This document shows, one piece after another, positions 27,645 through 38,178 of a DNA stretch of 64,000 nt; positions within the stretch are counted from its first letter, which is position 1; every line of letters starts with the position of its first letter. The translations under genes were made by a program, and so were the position numbers. This DNA is from Methylobacterium soli (lineage in GTDB: Bacteria; Pseudomonadota; Alphaproteobacteria; Rhizobiales; Beijerinckiaceae). The notes under the pieces are model-generated. The model was given only the letters and a program-made list of their open reading frames with translations, was not told the origin of the DNA and did not search any database. The stretch is taken from the NCBI RefSeq assembly GCF_008806385.1, contig NZ_VZZK01000004.1, positions 26,201 through 90,200 on the forward strand, read 5' to 3'.

Positions 27645-28282
27645 CGGCAGGCATCGTCGATCTCACCGAACTGCAGCGCGACGCCTTCACCGAGCTGGTC
27701 AACATCGGCGTCAGCAAGGCCGCCGCCAGCCTGCGCAAGATGATCGGCGTCCAGGTGCTGCTGTCCGTGCCGGCGGTGGAGATCGTTTCCCAGGCGCAGG
27801 CCGCGCGCATGATCGGCGAGCGCGAGGCGTCCGAGCTCGTCGTCGTCCAGCAAGACTTCACCGGCGCCTTCGCCGGCCGCGCCCTCTTGATCTTCCCGGA
27901 GGAGAACGGGCGCGAGCTCGTCCGCGCAGTGGCGGGCGAGGAACTATCGGCCGAGGAGGTCGCGGAACTTGAGGACGAGGCGCTCACGGAGACGGGCAAC
28001 GTCATCCTGAACGGTTGCCTCGCGACGATGGCGAACCTGCTGCAGCGAACGCTGAGCATGTCGCTGCCGGAGGTCAGGAGAGGCGACGGACCCCGCATCT
28101 TCCAATCGGCCGGCGACGATAGCGCCGATGCGCTGGTCCTGTTCCTCTACATCAATTTCTCGGTGCGCGAGCGCGACATCCGGGGCTACATCGCCATGTT
28201 GATGGACCTACCCGCCCTCGAAAGCCTGAAGGTGCTGATCGACGGCTTCATCGAGCGCGCCATCGGCGAGACGGAACCGTGA
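27641..28282 (+). CDS. cheC: CheC-type CheY phosphatase
   Basis: A 213-residue CheC. Two active-site signatures of the E-x2-N-x22-P type are complete: Glu18, Asn21 and Pro44 (TELVNIGVSK...SVP), and Glu117, Asn120 and Pro143 (ETGNVILNG...SLP). It should hydrolyse the phosphoryl group of a partner CheY. CheC, where studied, also interacts with the deamidase CheD; I see no CheD in this operon. GTG start 27641 overlaps the second CheY stop, and its own stop overlaps the LOV kinase start by four bases (GTGA). Confidence 0.88.
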   Translation: MTAGIVDLTELQRDAFTELVNIGVSKAAASLRKMIGVQVLLSVPAVEIVSQAQAARMIGEREASELVVVQQDFTGAFAGRALLIFPEENGRELVRAVAGEELSAEEVAELEDEALTETGNVILNGCLATMANLLQRTLSMSLPEVRRGDGPRIFQSAGDDSADALVLFLYINFSVRERDIRGYIAMLMDLPALESLKVLIDGFIERAIGETEP

Positions 28283-30735
28283 CGGGTCCTGCTCGTAGCG
28301 ACGGCATGCCCGAGCCGTATGCCGAAAGGCCTGCTTGCCTGGAGCAAGCGAAGGCGGAGATGCGCCGCCGGGCGGGACCTTTCGTCGCCGCCCTGGAGCG
28401 GACCAGCCAGCCGATGGTGGTCACGGATCCGCGTCTCCCGGACAACCCCATCGTCTTCGCGAACCGCGCCTTCCTGGCGTTGACGGGGTACGAGGCCGGG
28501 GAGGTGCTCGGGCAAAATTGCCGTATTTTCCAGGGACCGGATACGGATCCGGCCGCCGTGGCTCGCGTGAGGTCCGCGGTAGCCGAGCGACGCGAAGTCA
28601 AGGTTCAACTCCTGAACTACCGCAAGGACGGCGGCACGTTCTGGAACGAGCTCTATCTCAGCCCGGTGTTCGACGAGCGCGGCTCCCTGATCAACTTCTT
28701 CGCCTCGCAGGTCGACGTGACGCTTGCCCGGCAGGGCGAGCTCGGCCAGGAGCGTCTCGTCGGCATGGAGCGCCGGCTCGCGGACGCGCAGCGGCAACTG
28801 AAGATCACCCTCACGGCGGCGGGGGTCGCCGGAACCTGGGACTGGGACATCCTGGGCAAGCGCCTCCACGTCGACGACCGCTTCGCCCTCCTCAACGGCA
28901 TCGAGCAGGCCGTGGGGGAGGACGGAGTCCCGACGGGCGCGTTCTTCACCTGCGTCCATCCCCAGGACCGGGCGCGCGTGCGCATCGCGGTGACCGGTAT
29001 CCTCAACGGCGCCGAGGTGTTCGATAGGGAGTACCGCCTGCAGGCGCCGGACGGTTCGGTCCACTGGGTCCATGCCCGCGGACGCTGCGTGTATGGCGCG
29101 GACGGCGAGCCTGCGCGGTTCACCGGTGCCCTGGTCGAGATCACCGAGCAGAAGCGGGTCGAGGAGCGATTGCGCATCGCCCAGACCGCCGGCCGCATCG
29201 GGACCTTCGAGTACGTGCCCGGCTTCGCGACCGTCGAGGTCTCGCCCCAGTTCTGCAAACTCCTCGGCGTCGTTCCGGCCGCGATCCTGGCGGTCAGCTC
29301 CGTGAACGCTCTCGTCGTCGAGGGCGACCCGCTCCTTGACCCTGGCGTGCGTGAGGCCGGCGAGCTTCCCTACGCCGAGATGCGCGTGCGATTGGCGGAT
29401 ACCGGCGAGACCCGCTGGCTGGCCCGCCGCGGCGAGGCGGTGCGCGCGGACGATTCCGCCGAACTGCGTCATGTCGGCGTGGCATACGACATCACCGCGG
29501 CAAAGGCGTCCGAGGTCGCCCTGCGCGAACTGAACGATACGCTGGAGGCCCGCGTCCGCGAGGCCATCGCGGAACGCGAGCAAGCCGAGGAGCAACTGCG
29601 CCAGTCCCAGAAGATGGAGGCGGTCGGCCAGCTCACGGGCGGCATCGCCCATGACTTCAACAACCTGCTGACCGGCATCGTCGGTTCCCTCGACCTTTTG
29701 CAGACCCGCATCAACGAGGGGCGGATCGAGAACCTGACCCGGTACGCGGGGCTCGCCATGGCCTCCGCGCAGCGGGCGGCTGCGCTCACTCACCGCCTCC
29801 TAGCCTTCTCGCGCCAGCAGCCGCTTGAGGCCAAGCCCGTCGACGTGAACCGACTGGTGGGTTCGATGGACGACCTGCTCCGCCGGACGCTGGGCGAGCG
29901 CGTTCGCTTGGAGGTCGTCGTGGCGGGCGGCCTTTGGCTCACGCTGTGCGACCCGAACCAGTTGGAGAACACCCTCCTCAACCTCGCCATCAACGCACGC
30001 GACGCGATGCCGGACGGGGGCAGGCTCACCATCGAGACGGCGAACAGCTTCCTCGACGACGCCTACGTCGCGCGCGAGATCGGAGTGCGTGCGGGCCAGT
30101 ACGTCTGCGTCTGCGTCACCGACACCGGCACTGGCATGCCGCCCGAGGTCATTGCGAGGGCCTTCGATCCGTTCTTCACGACGAAGCCTATCGGGCAGGG
30201 CACCGGGCTCGGCTTGAGCATGATTTACGGGTTCGCCAAGCAGTCCGAGGGCAACGTCAAGATCTACTCCGAGCCCGGCGAGGGAACCTCGGTGAAGCTC
30301 TACCTTCCTCGCTATTACGGTGAGTTCGAGGAGCAAGACAGGACCGGGGGCGAGACCCCACGCGCCGAGCACGGCGAGACGGTCCTGGTGGTCGAGGATG
30401 ACGACACCGTCCGGACCCTGGTCGTCGAGGTGCTCGGCGAGCTCGGCTATGCGACGCGGGAGGCATCGGACGGGCCGTCCGGCCTGCGCATCCTGCAGTC
30501 CGATGCGCGGGTCGACCTCCTCGTTACGGACGTCGGTCTGCCCGGCTTGAACGGGCGCCAGCTCGCCGACCAAGCCCGCATCGGCAGGCCTGGGTTAAAG
30601 GTGCTGTTCATGACCGGGTACGCGGAGAACGCCGCCTTTGGGGCCGGTCACCTCGATCAGGGCATGCAGATGATCACCAAGCCCTTCCCCGTGGAAGGAC
30701 TTGCCAGCAAGATCCGTTCGATCATCGAGGCGTGA
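28279..30735 (+). CDS. LOV-PAS hybrid sensor histidine kinase
   Basis: An 818-residue soluble hybrid kinase. Residues about 35-150 are a LOV domain: [13 protein letters not shown] has the photo-adduct cysteine at Cys81, with [18 protein letters not shown] and the closing FFASQVDVT strand; these are flavin-contact positions in LOV proteins. Two PAS domains follow (about 180-300 and 300-415) and then a coiled coil. Phospho-acceptor His458 lies in GGIAHDFNN, then come the HATPase ([19 protein letters not shown]) and a C-terminal receiver with Asp751. It is predicted to be blue-light regulated. The four-base overlap with cheC places it in the chemosensory operon. Confidence 0.9.
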   Translation: MTGPARSDGMPEPYAERPACLEQAKAEMRRRAGPFVAALERTSQPMVVTDPRLPDNPIVFANRAFLALTGYEAGEVLGQNCRIFQGPDTDPAAVARVRSAVAERREVKVQLLNYRKDGGTFWNELYLSPVFDERGSLINFFASQVDVTLARQGELGQERLVGMERRLADAQRQLKITLTAAGVAGTWDWDILGKRLHVDDRFALLNGIEQAVGEDGVPTGAFFTCVHPQDRARVRIAVTGILNGAEVFDREYRLQAPDGSVHWVHARGRCVYGADGEPARFTGALVEITEQKRVEERLRIAQTAGRIGTFEYVPGFATVEVSPQFCKLLGVVPAAILAVSSVNALVVEGDPLLDPGVREAGELPYAEMRVRLADTGETRWLARRGEAVRADDSAELRHVGVAYDITAAKASEVALRELNDTLEARVREAIAEREQAEEQLRQSQKMEAVGQLTGGIAHDFNNLLTGIVGSLDLLQTRINEGRIENLTRYAGLAMASAQRAAALTHRLLAFSRQQPLEAKPVDVNRLVGSMDDLLRRTLGERVRLEVVVAGGLWLTLCDPNQLENTLLNLAINARDAMPDGGRLTIETANSFLDDAYVAREIGVRAGQYVCVCVTDTGTGMPPEVIARAFDPFFTTKPIGQGTGLGLSMIYGFAKQSEGNVKIYSEPGEGTSVKLYLPRYYGEFEEQDRTGGETPRAEHGETVLVVEDDDTVRTLVVEVLGELGYATREASDGPSGLRILQSDARVDLLVTDVGLPGLNGRQLADQARIGRPGLKVLFMTGYAENAAFGAGHLDQGMQMITKPFPVEGLASKIRSIIEA

Positions 30736-30951
30736 GCGCCGGTTGGCGAGGGGTCTGAACCGCACGCGAGCTTGTGCCGATACTGGGCCATAACATCCTA
30801 ACGAGAAGCTCGCCCATTCGGATGCGGAGCCAGGACGGCGCCACGTCCCGCATGCCTGCCAGACCACGACGAGTGAGGCCAAAGGCCTGGTTGGCGCGTT
30901 GACGCGACCCGACCCCACCATGCCAACCAGACCCCTCGTGAAAGCTCATCG

Positions 30952-31866
30952 ATGACCGGCCACCTGGCGCGCGCCCCATCACCACCGCCGGAACGGTCCA
31001 TCGGCTGGTCGAACGCGTTGTCCCGGCGCTTCGGAAACATGGCCGGCCGCCGGGCCTACGACCTCATCGTGCCGTCAGGGCATGACCGAGCCGCCTTGCC
31101 GCTGGTGGTGATGCTGCATGGCTGCTCGCAGACGGCGCGCGACTTCGCCATCGGAACGCGCATGGACCAATTGGCCGAGGAGCTGGGCTTCCTCGTCGCC
31201 TACCCCGACCAACCGAGATCGGCGAACCTCGGCAAGAGCTGGAACTGGTTCCGGTACGGGGACCAGGGCCGTGACATGGGCGAGCCATCCATCCTGGCGG
31301 GCATCACGCGTCAGGTCATGGACGAGTTCCACGTCGATCCCGCGCGCGTCTTCGTTGCCGGCCTCTCCGCAGGAGGCGCGGCCGCCGCGGTCATGGCCCA
31401 GGCCTACCCGGATCTCTACGCCGCCGTCGGCATCCATTCGGGGCTGGCCAGCGGCTCCGCCGGGTCGATGTCGGCGGCATTCTCCACGATGCGCCGCGGT
31501 GCCTTGCTCACGCCCATACGGGCGAGGCATCCGGTTCCGACCATCGTCTTCCACGGGGACCGCGACGATACGGTCTCGTCGGTCAACGGCGACCAGGCCA
31601 TCGCGCAGGCCCGGCCGGATGGTGAGATGATCACCGACACCATCGAGGGCCGCTCCCAAGGTGGGATGGCCTATACCCGGACCCTCATGACCGAGCCGGG
31701 CGGGTCGTGGGCCTCCGAGCAGTGGCTGCTGCATGGCGGAGGGCATGCCTGGGCCGGCGGCCATCCGGCCGGTTCACACACCGACCCCTCGGGTCCCGAC
31801 GCCAGCCGTGAGATGCTTCGGTTCTTCATGGCCCATCCGAAGGGCGATGGATCAACAGGTCTATAG
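30952..31866 (+). CDS. PHB-depolymerase-type esterase (LpqC-like)
   Basis: A 304-residue alpha/beta hydrolase of the short-chain PHA depolymerase/LpqC esterase group. Nucleophile Ser139 lies in GLSAGG, the acid is Asp205 or Asp206 in HGDRDDTV, and His265 is in GHAWAGG. The oxyanion HGCSQTA is near residue 55. There is no signal peptide, so it is probably intracellular despite the family's extracellular name. A paralogue with a longer N-terminus lies at 49527-50792. It is preceded by about 215 bp of apparently non-coding sequence after the LOV kinase. Confidence 0.87.
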   Translation: MTGHLARAPSPPPERSIGWSNALSRRFGNMAGRRAYDLIVPSGHDRAALPLVVMLHGCSQTARDFAIGTRMDQLAEELGFLVAYPDQPRSANLGKSWNWFRYGDQGRDMGEPSILAGITRQVMDEFHVDPARVFVAGLSAGGAAAAVMAQAYPDLYAAVGIHSGLASGSAGSMSAAFSTMRRGALLTPIRARHPVPTIVFHGDRDDTVSSVNGDQAIAQARPDGEMITDTIEGRSQGGMAYTRTLMTEPGGSWASEQWLLHGGGHAWAGGHPAGSHTDPSGPDASREMLRFFMAHPKGDGSTGL

Positions 31867-31921
31867 TGCCTATTCGGGGCATGTCGCCGAATGCGGGCTC
31901 CCGCATCCACGGGCTGCCACC

Positions 31922-32836
31922 TCACCCCACGAAGTACGCCTTGCTCCTTGTCAGGTTCACGACAATTCCGGCCTCGTCCCACGAGCGGGTGACGGGCCGG
32001 TTCGGCTGCCGCGTGATCGCCCGCTCCGGCAGCCTGCGTCCGTAGCCCCCCGGACCGGTCGGCTGCGTCACGGCAGGCCCGCCCCTCTCCGTCCGGGCCA
32101 GGACGAGGGTCTCCTCCTGATCCGTGCCGGAGACGTCGAGGGTGCCGGTGGGCACTGACGAGGCGCCGTCCTTCATCGAGTTCGTCGCCCGTTCGTGGAT
32201 GTCCGACGCCAGGGTGGCCGCGGCGGCCTCGCCCACGCTCATCCGGGGCACGCAGACGCGGATGCGCCCGCTGAACGCGCCGAGGTCGTCGTAGGGCCTG
32301 AGAAGGATCGCGACGAGGCCGCCGAGAAGCGCCGCCTTGCCCTCGTGGCCCGGAAGCGGGCGGACGAGGTCGTGTGCCCGACCCAGGGCGCCGAGCCGCT
32401 GGGTAAGCTCGTACGCCATGTCGACCGTGGTGTTGGTCGAGCGCGAGGTGATGGCGGTCAGGCTCGTGGCGCCGGTGAGCAGGTTCTCGGCCCGGTGGCG
32501 CATCTCGCCGGCGAGAAGCGCGTGTCCCGCCTCGGCCTGCTTGCGCCCGGTGACGTCGAGGAAGATGCCGAACAGGGTCCGTCCGACGATAGCCTTGTCG
32601 TCGCCCCGGCCGCGCGCCGACACCCACCACAAGAGATCCCCGTGCAGGATGCGGAAGTCGATCCCGTCGGGGCCGATGGTCGGCCGGTGGGACGTGTGAG
32701 GACAACTCCTCGAAGGTGACGGAGCCGCTCCGCGGCAGGCCCCGTGGAACCAACGCCGCTCGTCCACGGAGAACGTGTCGTCATCGACGTTCCAGGACCG
32801 GAGGGCGACGCCGGCGGCATCGATGGCAAGCCGCAG
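31922..32836 (-). pseudogene. HWE-type sensor histidine kinase, decayed
   Basis: Reading from 32836, one frame gives a PAS N-terminus (SSEHLRLAIDAAGVALRSWN), then a HWE kinase core (AGEMRHRAENLLTGATSLTA with the phosphorylatable His) and a diverged HATPase N-box (HERATNSMKDGAS in place of HELATNSAKYGAL). Between about 32705 and 32755 the expected PAS sequence (SGSVTFEELSSHVPPAD) is found in another frame, so two opposite indels garble roughly 20 residues. A TGA lies immediately before SSEHL and no start codon precedes it, so the N-terminus is missing. Probably non-functional. Confidence 0.65.
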
Positions 32837-33207
32837 ATGCTCCGAGGATCATGAATGCGGGGCCGGGGGGAGGGGGGCTGACACAGGAACCGTTCCGACA
32901 AGGATGGCATGGCGACGGCGTGGATGCCCGGGATGGCGCCGCGGTCAAGCCCCTGCGTCTACGACGATCCTTCCGGGCGAGTCCCTTGCCAGGCCGGCCA
33001 ACCGTGTCGATACGGCTGCGGCCCTCGGTGGCGCTGCCAGGTCGCCGCCCCGCCATCGAAGCGTTGGAACCTGCCGGGCGAGCGGGGCTTATGCAGCCAA
33101 TCAGATCCGTCGCTGGCGGTCGGCGCGCGACTTGGCCGCAGCGTGCCGCGACCGTCCTATGGACCGGAAGGAAACACCCTGGGCGCTCGATGGGTTAGAT
33201 ATCGGAT

Positions 33208-33411
33208 ATGCCAGCCAAGCACTCCCGTCACATCGGCCTGACCGACACGCTCGCGACTTGGATCGTCAGCCCGGTCACCGAGGGCGTGTTCGCCTCGACA
33301 AGCGACCCCATCCGCACGGCCGTCTGGGCGCCGCGCAGCCAGGATGAGGGCAATCGTCCGGTCGAGCGCGCCGTCTCGATGCGAACGCTGCGCGGCAAGG
33401 GGCAGGCATAG
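33208..33411 (+). pseudogene. ParD-like antitoxin remnant without toxin
   Basis: A 67-residue frame that resembles ParD-type ribbon-helix-helix antitoxins: SRHIGLTDTLATWI aligns with the strand SRxVxLTxxLxxFV, and GVFASTSDPIRTAV aligns with the helix pair GxYxSASEVVRxAL, followed by DEGNRPVERA. Several core hydrophobics are changed (Pro inside the second helix, Trp in place of Leu). A ParE toxin gene would normally follow or overlap, but the hybrid kinase starts five bases after its stop. It is therefore a solitary, probably inactive remnant. Confidence 0.5.
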
Positions 33412-33415
33412 GTCC

Positions 33416-36220
33416 ATGAGTTCGGTGACTTCGGCTTTTCGCGACGGCGGCGGCATGGGCGCGCGCATGCGTGCCCATGACTGGTCCACGACATCCCTCG
33501 GCCCACGCGAGACGTGGCCCGCGGCGCTCCTGACCCTCGTGCGGGTCATGCTGAACTCGCGCCAGCCGATGTTCATCGCCTGGGGAGCCGACCGGACCTT
33601 GATCTACAACGACAGCTACGCACCCATGCTCGGCGAGCGGCATCCCGCAGCCCTCGGCCGCCCGTTCTTCGAGATCTGGCCCGAAGTGCGGGACGAGTTG
33701 GGAGCCCTGATGGATCGCGTGTACGCGGGCGACCCCGTGCACATGGACGACCTGGAACTCACCTTGCATCGCAACGGCTACCCCGAGGAGGCCCACTTCG
33801 CCTTCTCCTACACTCCCGTGCCGGGGGACGACGATGCGGTCGTCGGCCTGTTCTGCGCCTGCACCGAGACGACCCGCCAGGTGCTTGCCGAGCGGAAGGC
33901 CGCCTCCGAGCGCCAGCGCCAGCAGGCGCTGCTCCAGCAGATGCCCGGGTTCGTCGCCGTGCTGCGCGAGCCCAGCCATATCTTCGAGTACGTCAACGAT
34001 GCCTACGTCACGGTCAATGGGCACCGGGATTACCTCGGGCGCACCGTCCGCGAGGTGTTTCCGGAGTTGGCCGATCAGGGTGTCTACGAGCTTCTCGACC
34101 GGGTCTATGCGACGGGCGAGCCGTTCGCGGCCCGTGCCTTACCGATCCGGTTCGCCGGCGAAACCCAGGACCGCTACCTCGACTTCCTCTACCAGCCCAT
34201 CCGCAATGATGCGGGCGCCGTCACCGGCATCTTCGTCGGCGGCTACGAGGTCACGGACCAGATCCGCTCGCGAGCCGCGCTGGCGGAAAGCGACAGCCGC
34301 TACCGCACCCTGTTCGAGAGCATCGATGTCGGGTTCTGCATCGTCGAGGTGAGGTTCGACGATGCGGACCGGGCCATCGACTATCGCATCGTCGAGGCCA
34401 ACCCGGCCTTCGAGCGTCAGACCGGCGCCAACGTGGTCGGCCGATGGGTCAGCGACTTCGCTCCCGACCTCGAACAGCGCTGGTTCGACACGTACGGGCA
34501 CGTCGCCTTGACCGGCGAACCCGCTCACGTCGAGGACCGGGCCGACGTGTTCGGACGCTGGTTCGACGTGCGTGCCCTGCGCGTCGGCGACCCGGCCGCG
34601 CGCCGGGTCGCCGTGCTCTTCACGGACATCACCGAGCGCAAGCGCATGGAGGACGCACTCCAGGTTCTGAACAGCACCCTGGAGCAGCAGGTCTTCGAGC
34701 GCACGGCCGAGCGCGACCGGCTCTGGACGCTGTCCGAGGACATGCTGGCCCGGGCCAACTACGATGGGATGATGTCGGCGGTCAGCCCCGCGTGGACGCG
34801 GGTCCTGGGCTGGTCGGAGGCCGAACTCCTGTCACGGCCCTACGCGACCTTCATGCACCCCGATGACATGGGGCCGACGCTCGCCGGCCTTGCCCAGATG
34901 GGTGAGACACGGCAGCCGACACGCTTCGAGAACCGCATCGCCACCCTCGACGGCGGATGGAAGCCCATCGAGTGGACGGTCGCGCCCGAGCCCGATGGCA
35001 CCAACTTCATCGCCGTGGGTCGTGACCTGAGCCTCGCCAAGGCACGGGAAGCGGAGCTTGCTTCCGCCCAGGAGGCCCTGCGGCAAGCCCAGAAGATGGA
35101 GGCGGTCGGCCAGCTCACCGGCGGCGTGGCGCATGACTTCAACAACCTGCTCACCGTCATCAAGTCGTCCACCGACCTCCTGAAACGTCCGGACCTGCCG
35201 GAGGAGCGCCGCAACCGCTACATCGGCGCGATCTCGGACACCGTCGCGCGCGCGGCCAAGCTCACGGGCCAGCTGCTCGCCTTCGCGCGCCGGCAGGCCT
35301 TGAAGCCGGAGGTGTTCGATGCCGGCCGGAGCGTCGCCACCATCAGCGACATGGTCGGCACGCTGAGCGGCTCGCGCATCAAGATCGTCACGGACATCCC
35401 GGACGAGCCCTGCTTCATCAACGCCGACCCAAGCCAGTTCGACACGGCCCTGGTGAACATGGCCGTCAACGCTCGGGATGCCATGGACGGCGAGGGCACC
35501 CTCACCATCACGGTGCACCCCGTCTCAGTCATTCCGCCGATCCGCACCCACCCCGCGGTCCGTGGCGACTTCGTCGCGGTGTGCATCGAGGATACCGGGG
35601 CCGGCATCGCTCCGGACCAGATCGAGCACATCTTCGAGCCGTTCTTCACGACCAAGGGCGTCGGACAGGGAACAGGTCTCGGACTGAGCCAGGTCTTCGG
35701 CTTTGCCAAGCAATCCGGAGGCGAGGTCCGCGTCCAGAGCACGGTCGGGGAGGGCACGATGTTCGTCCTGTACCTGCCGCGCGTGGCGGCCGAGGTCGCG
35801 ACCCCGAGCACCGAGCCCGAGCCTCTCGTCGACGGGCATGGCATGTGCGTCCTAGTGGTCGAGGACAATACGGATGTCGGAACGTTCGCGACCCAGACCC
35901 TGGCCGAGCTCGGCTACGTCACCGTGTGGGCGACCAACACCGAGCAGGCGCTGGCCGAGTTGGCCAAGGAGGCCGACCGCTTCGACGTGGTATTCACGGA
36001 CGTCGTGATGCCAGGGATGAACGGGATCGATCTCGCTCACAAAATCCGGCGGGACCACCGCGACCTGCCGGTTCTGCTGGCCTCGGGCTACAGCCACGTC
36101 TTGGCGCAGAATGGTACCTACGGGTTCGAGCTGCTGCACAAGCCGTATTCGGTCGAGCAGCTCTCACGCCTCTTGCGCAAGGTGGCGACGTGGCAGCGAC
36201 GCAGGCGCATCGTCGGCTAA
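33416..36220 (+). CDS. PAS-rich hybrid sensor histidine kinase
   Basis: A 934-residue cytosolic kinase. It opens with a PAS region typical of cyanobacterial/rhizobial kinases ([40 protein letters not shown]). Three further PAS segments follow at about 190-300, 300-420 and 435-555. His573 in GGVAHDFNN is the phospho-acceptor, followed by the HATPase ([19 protein letters not shown]) and a receiver domain with Asp862 ([10 protein letters not shown]). There are no membrane segments. The ATG at 33416 has AGGT just upstream. The signal is unknown; no cognate output gene is adjacent. Confidence 0.88.
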   Translation: MSSVTSAFRDGGGMGARMRAHDWSTTSLGPRETWPAALLTLVRVMLNSRQPMFIAWGADRTLIYNDSYAPMLGERHPAALGRPFFEIWPEVRDELGALMDRVYAGDPVHMDDLELTLHRNGYPEEAHFAFSYTPVPGDDDAVVGLFCACTETTRQVLAERKAASERQRQQALLQQMPGFVAVLREPSHIFEYVNDAYVTVNGHRDYLGRTVREVFPELADQGVYELLDRVYATGEPFAARALPIRFAGETQDRYLDFLYQPIRNDAGAVTGIFVGGYEVTDQIRSRAALAESDSRYRTLFESIDVGFCIVEVRFDDADRAIDYRIVEANPAFERQTGANVVGRWVSDFAPDLEQRWFDTYGHVALTGEPAHVEDRADVFGRWFDVRALRVGDPAARRVAVLFTDITERKRMEDALQVLNSTLEQQVFERTAERDRLWTLSEDMLARANYDGMMSAVSPAWTRVLGWSEAELLSRPYATFMHPDDMGPTLAGLAQMGETRQPTRFENRIATLDGGWKPIEWTVAPEPDGTNFIAVGRDLSLAKAREAELASAQEALRQAQKMEAVGQLTGGVAHDFNNLLTVIKSSTDLLKRPDLPEERRNRYIGAISDTVARAAKLTGQLLAFARRQALKPEVFDAGRSVATISDMVGTLSGSRIKIVTDIPDEPCFINADPSQFDTALVNMAVNARDAMDGEGTLTITVHPVSVIPPIRTHPAVRGDFVAVCIEDTGAGIAPDQIEHIFEPFFTTKGVGQGTGLGLSQVFGFAKQSGGEVRVQSTVGEGTMFVLYLPRVAAEVATPSTEPEPLVDGHGMCVLVVEDNTDVGTFATQTLAELGYVTVWATNTEQALAELAKEADRFDVVFTDVVMPGMNGIDLAHKIRRDHRDLPVLLASGYSHVLAQNGTYGFELLHKPYSVEQLSRLLRKVATWQRRRRIVG

Positions 36221-36680
36221 CGGCTCAACCTCCGACAGGTCCTCGATTCCGTGCGGGACGCGATGCCTATCCGTGCTGAACGCGCGCCCGCACGCGGTCC
36301 GGACGGCCTTGCCGTCGCGGCGGTCGAGCCCGTAGGCGACCGTGACGTCCTTCTGCGATACGGCATGGCTTGCGGCGATCGGTCGACAAGCTTGCCGGGA
36401 CGTCGGCAAGGCATGGCCGACGCCGTCCCGGCAAGGCCCACCCGTGCACCGGTCGGAGTCATCCTGACGTTCTCGCCACAGACCCGGAACCGCCGGGCTT
36501 GCGGGAGTAGATCATGTCGGACCGTCCTAGTGGTCAAAATCTGACGCTTGGTACCCGTGGCGAGGGGCCGCTTGCGACCCTTCTCGGGCCGTCAGAAGGT
36601 CCGCTTGTCGGCAGTCTGAGCGGCACTGAAGACCGAACCTGGCCGTTTGCGGCCCGTCCGCTTCGGCGATCAGGTCGTGG

Positions 36681-36728
36681 GTCAGCAGACATTCGGCGCG
36701 GCTCAGGTGAAGGCCCCAGATTGACCCC
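36681..36728 (+). repeat. Dispersed repeat D, tail portion
   Basis: The segment GCGGCTCAGGTGAAGG preceded by CAGACATTCGGC and followed by a TTGACCCC end is shared with 54901-54946 (GTGGCTCAGGTGAAGG, GTGACC) and 59881-59925 (GCGGCTCAGATGAATG, GTGACCC). The front half of the element is too diverged here to align by eye. Confidence 0.55.
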
Positions 36729-37194
36729 TTCCGGACCTTCGCGGCAGACGAGTGGAGCGTCCGGTCACGAGCGCTTTCCGGACATTTGATTTCCCGACAT
36801 GCTTTCACGACACATTTGGTCTCCATCAGGCCCGCCGCAGACGGCACGGCCGACCTGTCGGATTATCCGTCGTTTTCCCGACAGAGCGTTTTGCGCCGTT
36901 TGGAACACCCCTTTGGAGCAAACCCTATTAGAACGCGGTGTGATCAGTACGGACAAGCTCAGACATGTGCCGGGTTCATCGCCATGGTGACGGCCGTGGT
37001 TTGGACTCGCTCAGATCATGGCCATGAGCAGGCCTTGTAATCGAGGGAACTTAAGTCCGGCGAACAGAAACATTCAACAATTATCTTGGCCATAGATTTC
37101 TGAAATTCGCCGTTTCCATACCAAAAAGCGGTCATATGTCGGTGCGGCCGATTAACACGCTCCCTAAACTGCCCTCATCATTGGCAGATCTGGT

Positions 37195-37253
37195 GCAGGC
37201 GCTGATGGCAGGGAGAGGCGTGCGCTTCCGCTTGCGAGACAGGGCATGCCATC
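37195..37253 (+). promoter_or_regulatory. Conserved leader before Crp gene (copy 1)
   Basis: The leader contains GGGAGAGGCGTGCGCTTCCG followed by CTTGC about 25-45 bases before the ATG. The same motif occurs before the genes at 38179, 44706 and 46025. Upstream, at about 37131-37150, GGTCATATGTCGGTGCGG resembles the sequence before the Crp gene at 40105 (GGTCATATGTCGTCGCGG). Confidence 0.45.
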
Positions 37254-37997
37254 ATGAACTCCGCTCCCGATCACTCTCTCAACATGCTCGTGCGCAAGCT
37301 GGAGAGCGTCGCACCGCTCTCGCACGACGAGCGGCAGGCCATTCAGAGCCTGCCAGTCATGACCCGGATCCTGCAACCGGGGCAGGACATCGTGCGCGAC
37401 GGAGGTCAGCCCTCGCAGTGCTGCCTCGTCCTCGACGGCTGGACCGCGCGTTACAAGCTGCTGAGTGAGGGGCGGCGGCAGATCCTCTCGTTCCATATCC
37501 CAGGCGACATCCCGGACCTACAGAGCCTTCACCTCGCCGTGATGGATCACAGCCTCTGTTCCATGACTGTGAGTACGGTGGCTTTCATCCCGCACGAGAG
37601 CCTGCGAGATCTGACAGCCCGCTTTCCCGGGCTTGCAGCGGCTCTCTGGCGCGACACCCTCATCGATGCAGCCATCTTCCGTGAGTGGATGATTGGCATC
37701 GGCCGCAAGTCAGCTCACGGCCGGATCGCTCACCTGTTCTGCGAGATGTACCTCAAGCTCCACGCCGTCGGCTTGGCTGACCATCATCGCATGCCGTGGC
37801 CGCTCACGCAGATCGACATCGGCGATGCGCTCGGGTTGTCGAACGTGCACGTCAATCGCGTACTTCAGAATCTGCGGAACCAGAAGCTTATCATCCTGGA
37901 CCGGCGCAACCTCACGATGGGGGACTGGGAGGGCTTGTCCGAGATGGGCGAATTCGATCCGGTTTACCTGCACCTGGAGAGGCGCGCCGCCGCGTAG
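37254..37997 (+). CDS. Crp/Fnr family regulator (paralogue 1)
   Basis: A 247-residue transcription factor. A cyclic-nucleotide-binding-type beta barrel occupies about residues 30-130 (SQCCLVLDGWTARYKLLSEG, ILSFHIPGDIPDLQSLHL). A long dimer helix follows, and then a C-terminal winged HTH at about 185-230 (TQIDIGDALGLSNVHVNRVL). It lacks the Fnr four-cysteine cluster and the Crp cAMP-contact Arg-Ser pair is not evident, so the ligand is unknown. It is closely similar to the paralogues at 38179 and 44706. No small partner gene follows it. Confidence 0.88.
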   Translation: MNSAPDHSLNMLVRKLESVAPLSHDERQAIQSLPVMTRILQPGQDIVRDGGQPSQCCLVLDGWTARYKLLSEGRRQILSFHIPGDIPDLQSLHLAVMDHSLCSMTVSTVAFIPHESLRDLTARFPGLAAALWRDTLIDAAIFREWMIGIGRKSAHGRIAHLFCEMYLKLHAVGLADHHRMPWPLTQIDIGDALGLSNVHVNRVLQNLRNQKLIILDRRNLTMGDWEGLSEMGEFDPVYLHLERRAAA

Positions 37998-38119
37998 TCG
38001 ATGGCACCAACGGCCGACCTGTAGCATGTTTGGGTCGTCTGGGCCGGCATCCGTGACCTCAGTGGGTGTTTGCGGGCAACAAGCGTGCTATTTCTTAGAG
38101 ATCGTCAGCGGTCCCCACA

Positions 38120-38178
38120 CAGGTGCTGACGGCTGGGAGAGCCGCGCGCTTCCGCCTGCAATGCAAGGCGAAGCCGCG
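38120..38178 (+). promoter_or_regulatory. Conserved leader before Crp gene (copy 2)
   Basis: CAGGTGCTGACGGCTGGGAG continues into AGCCGCGCGCTTCCGCCTGC and a purine-rich ribosome-site region. It matches the leader at 44647-44705 almost base for base over about 55 bases. Confidence 0.5.

Larger units (their letters stand above)
18307..30735 (+). other. Eleven-gene chemosensory operon ending in a LOV kinase
   Basis: All genes from the MCP to the LOV hybrid kinase run on the plus strand with overlaps of 1-8 bp or gaps of a few bases, except for a 111 bp gap at 27150-27260 that could hold an internal promoter. Adaptation (CheB, CheR), kinase (CheA), adaptor (CheW), two response regulators and a phosphatase (CheC) are all present. 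HEAT and STAS-like accessory genes and the absence of flagellar genes suggest a non-motility pathway. I saw no confident promoter upstream. Confidence 0.8.
36221..37253. other. Non-coding kilobase with repeats
   Basis: No supported gene in about 1 kb. Short frames exist on both strands but none shows a domain. The stretch contains a copy of dispersed repeat D (36681-36728), the tail motif of repeat R (36915-36940), an AT-richer part from 37040 to 37130, and the conserved leader motif just before the Crp gene. Confidence 0.5.

Noticed and set aside
28186..29793. 535-residue minus-strand frame
   Set aside because: It lies wholly opposite the LOV kinase and CheC genes, whose domains are certain.
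36164..36409. 81-residue minus-strand frame with SQKDVTVAYGLDRRDGKAVR
   Set aside because: Some coding-like character, but it overlaps the end of the hybrid kinase gene and no family or ribosome site supports it.
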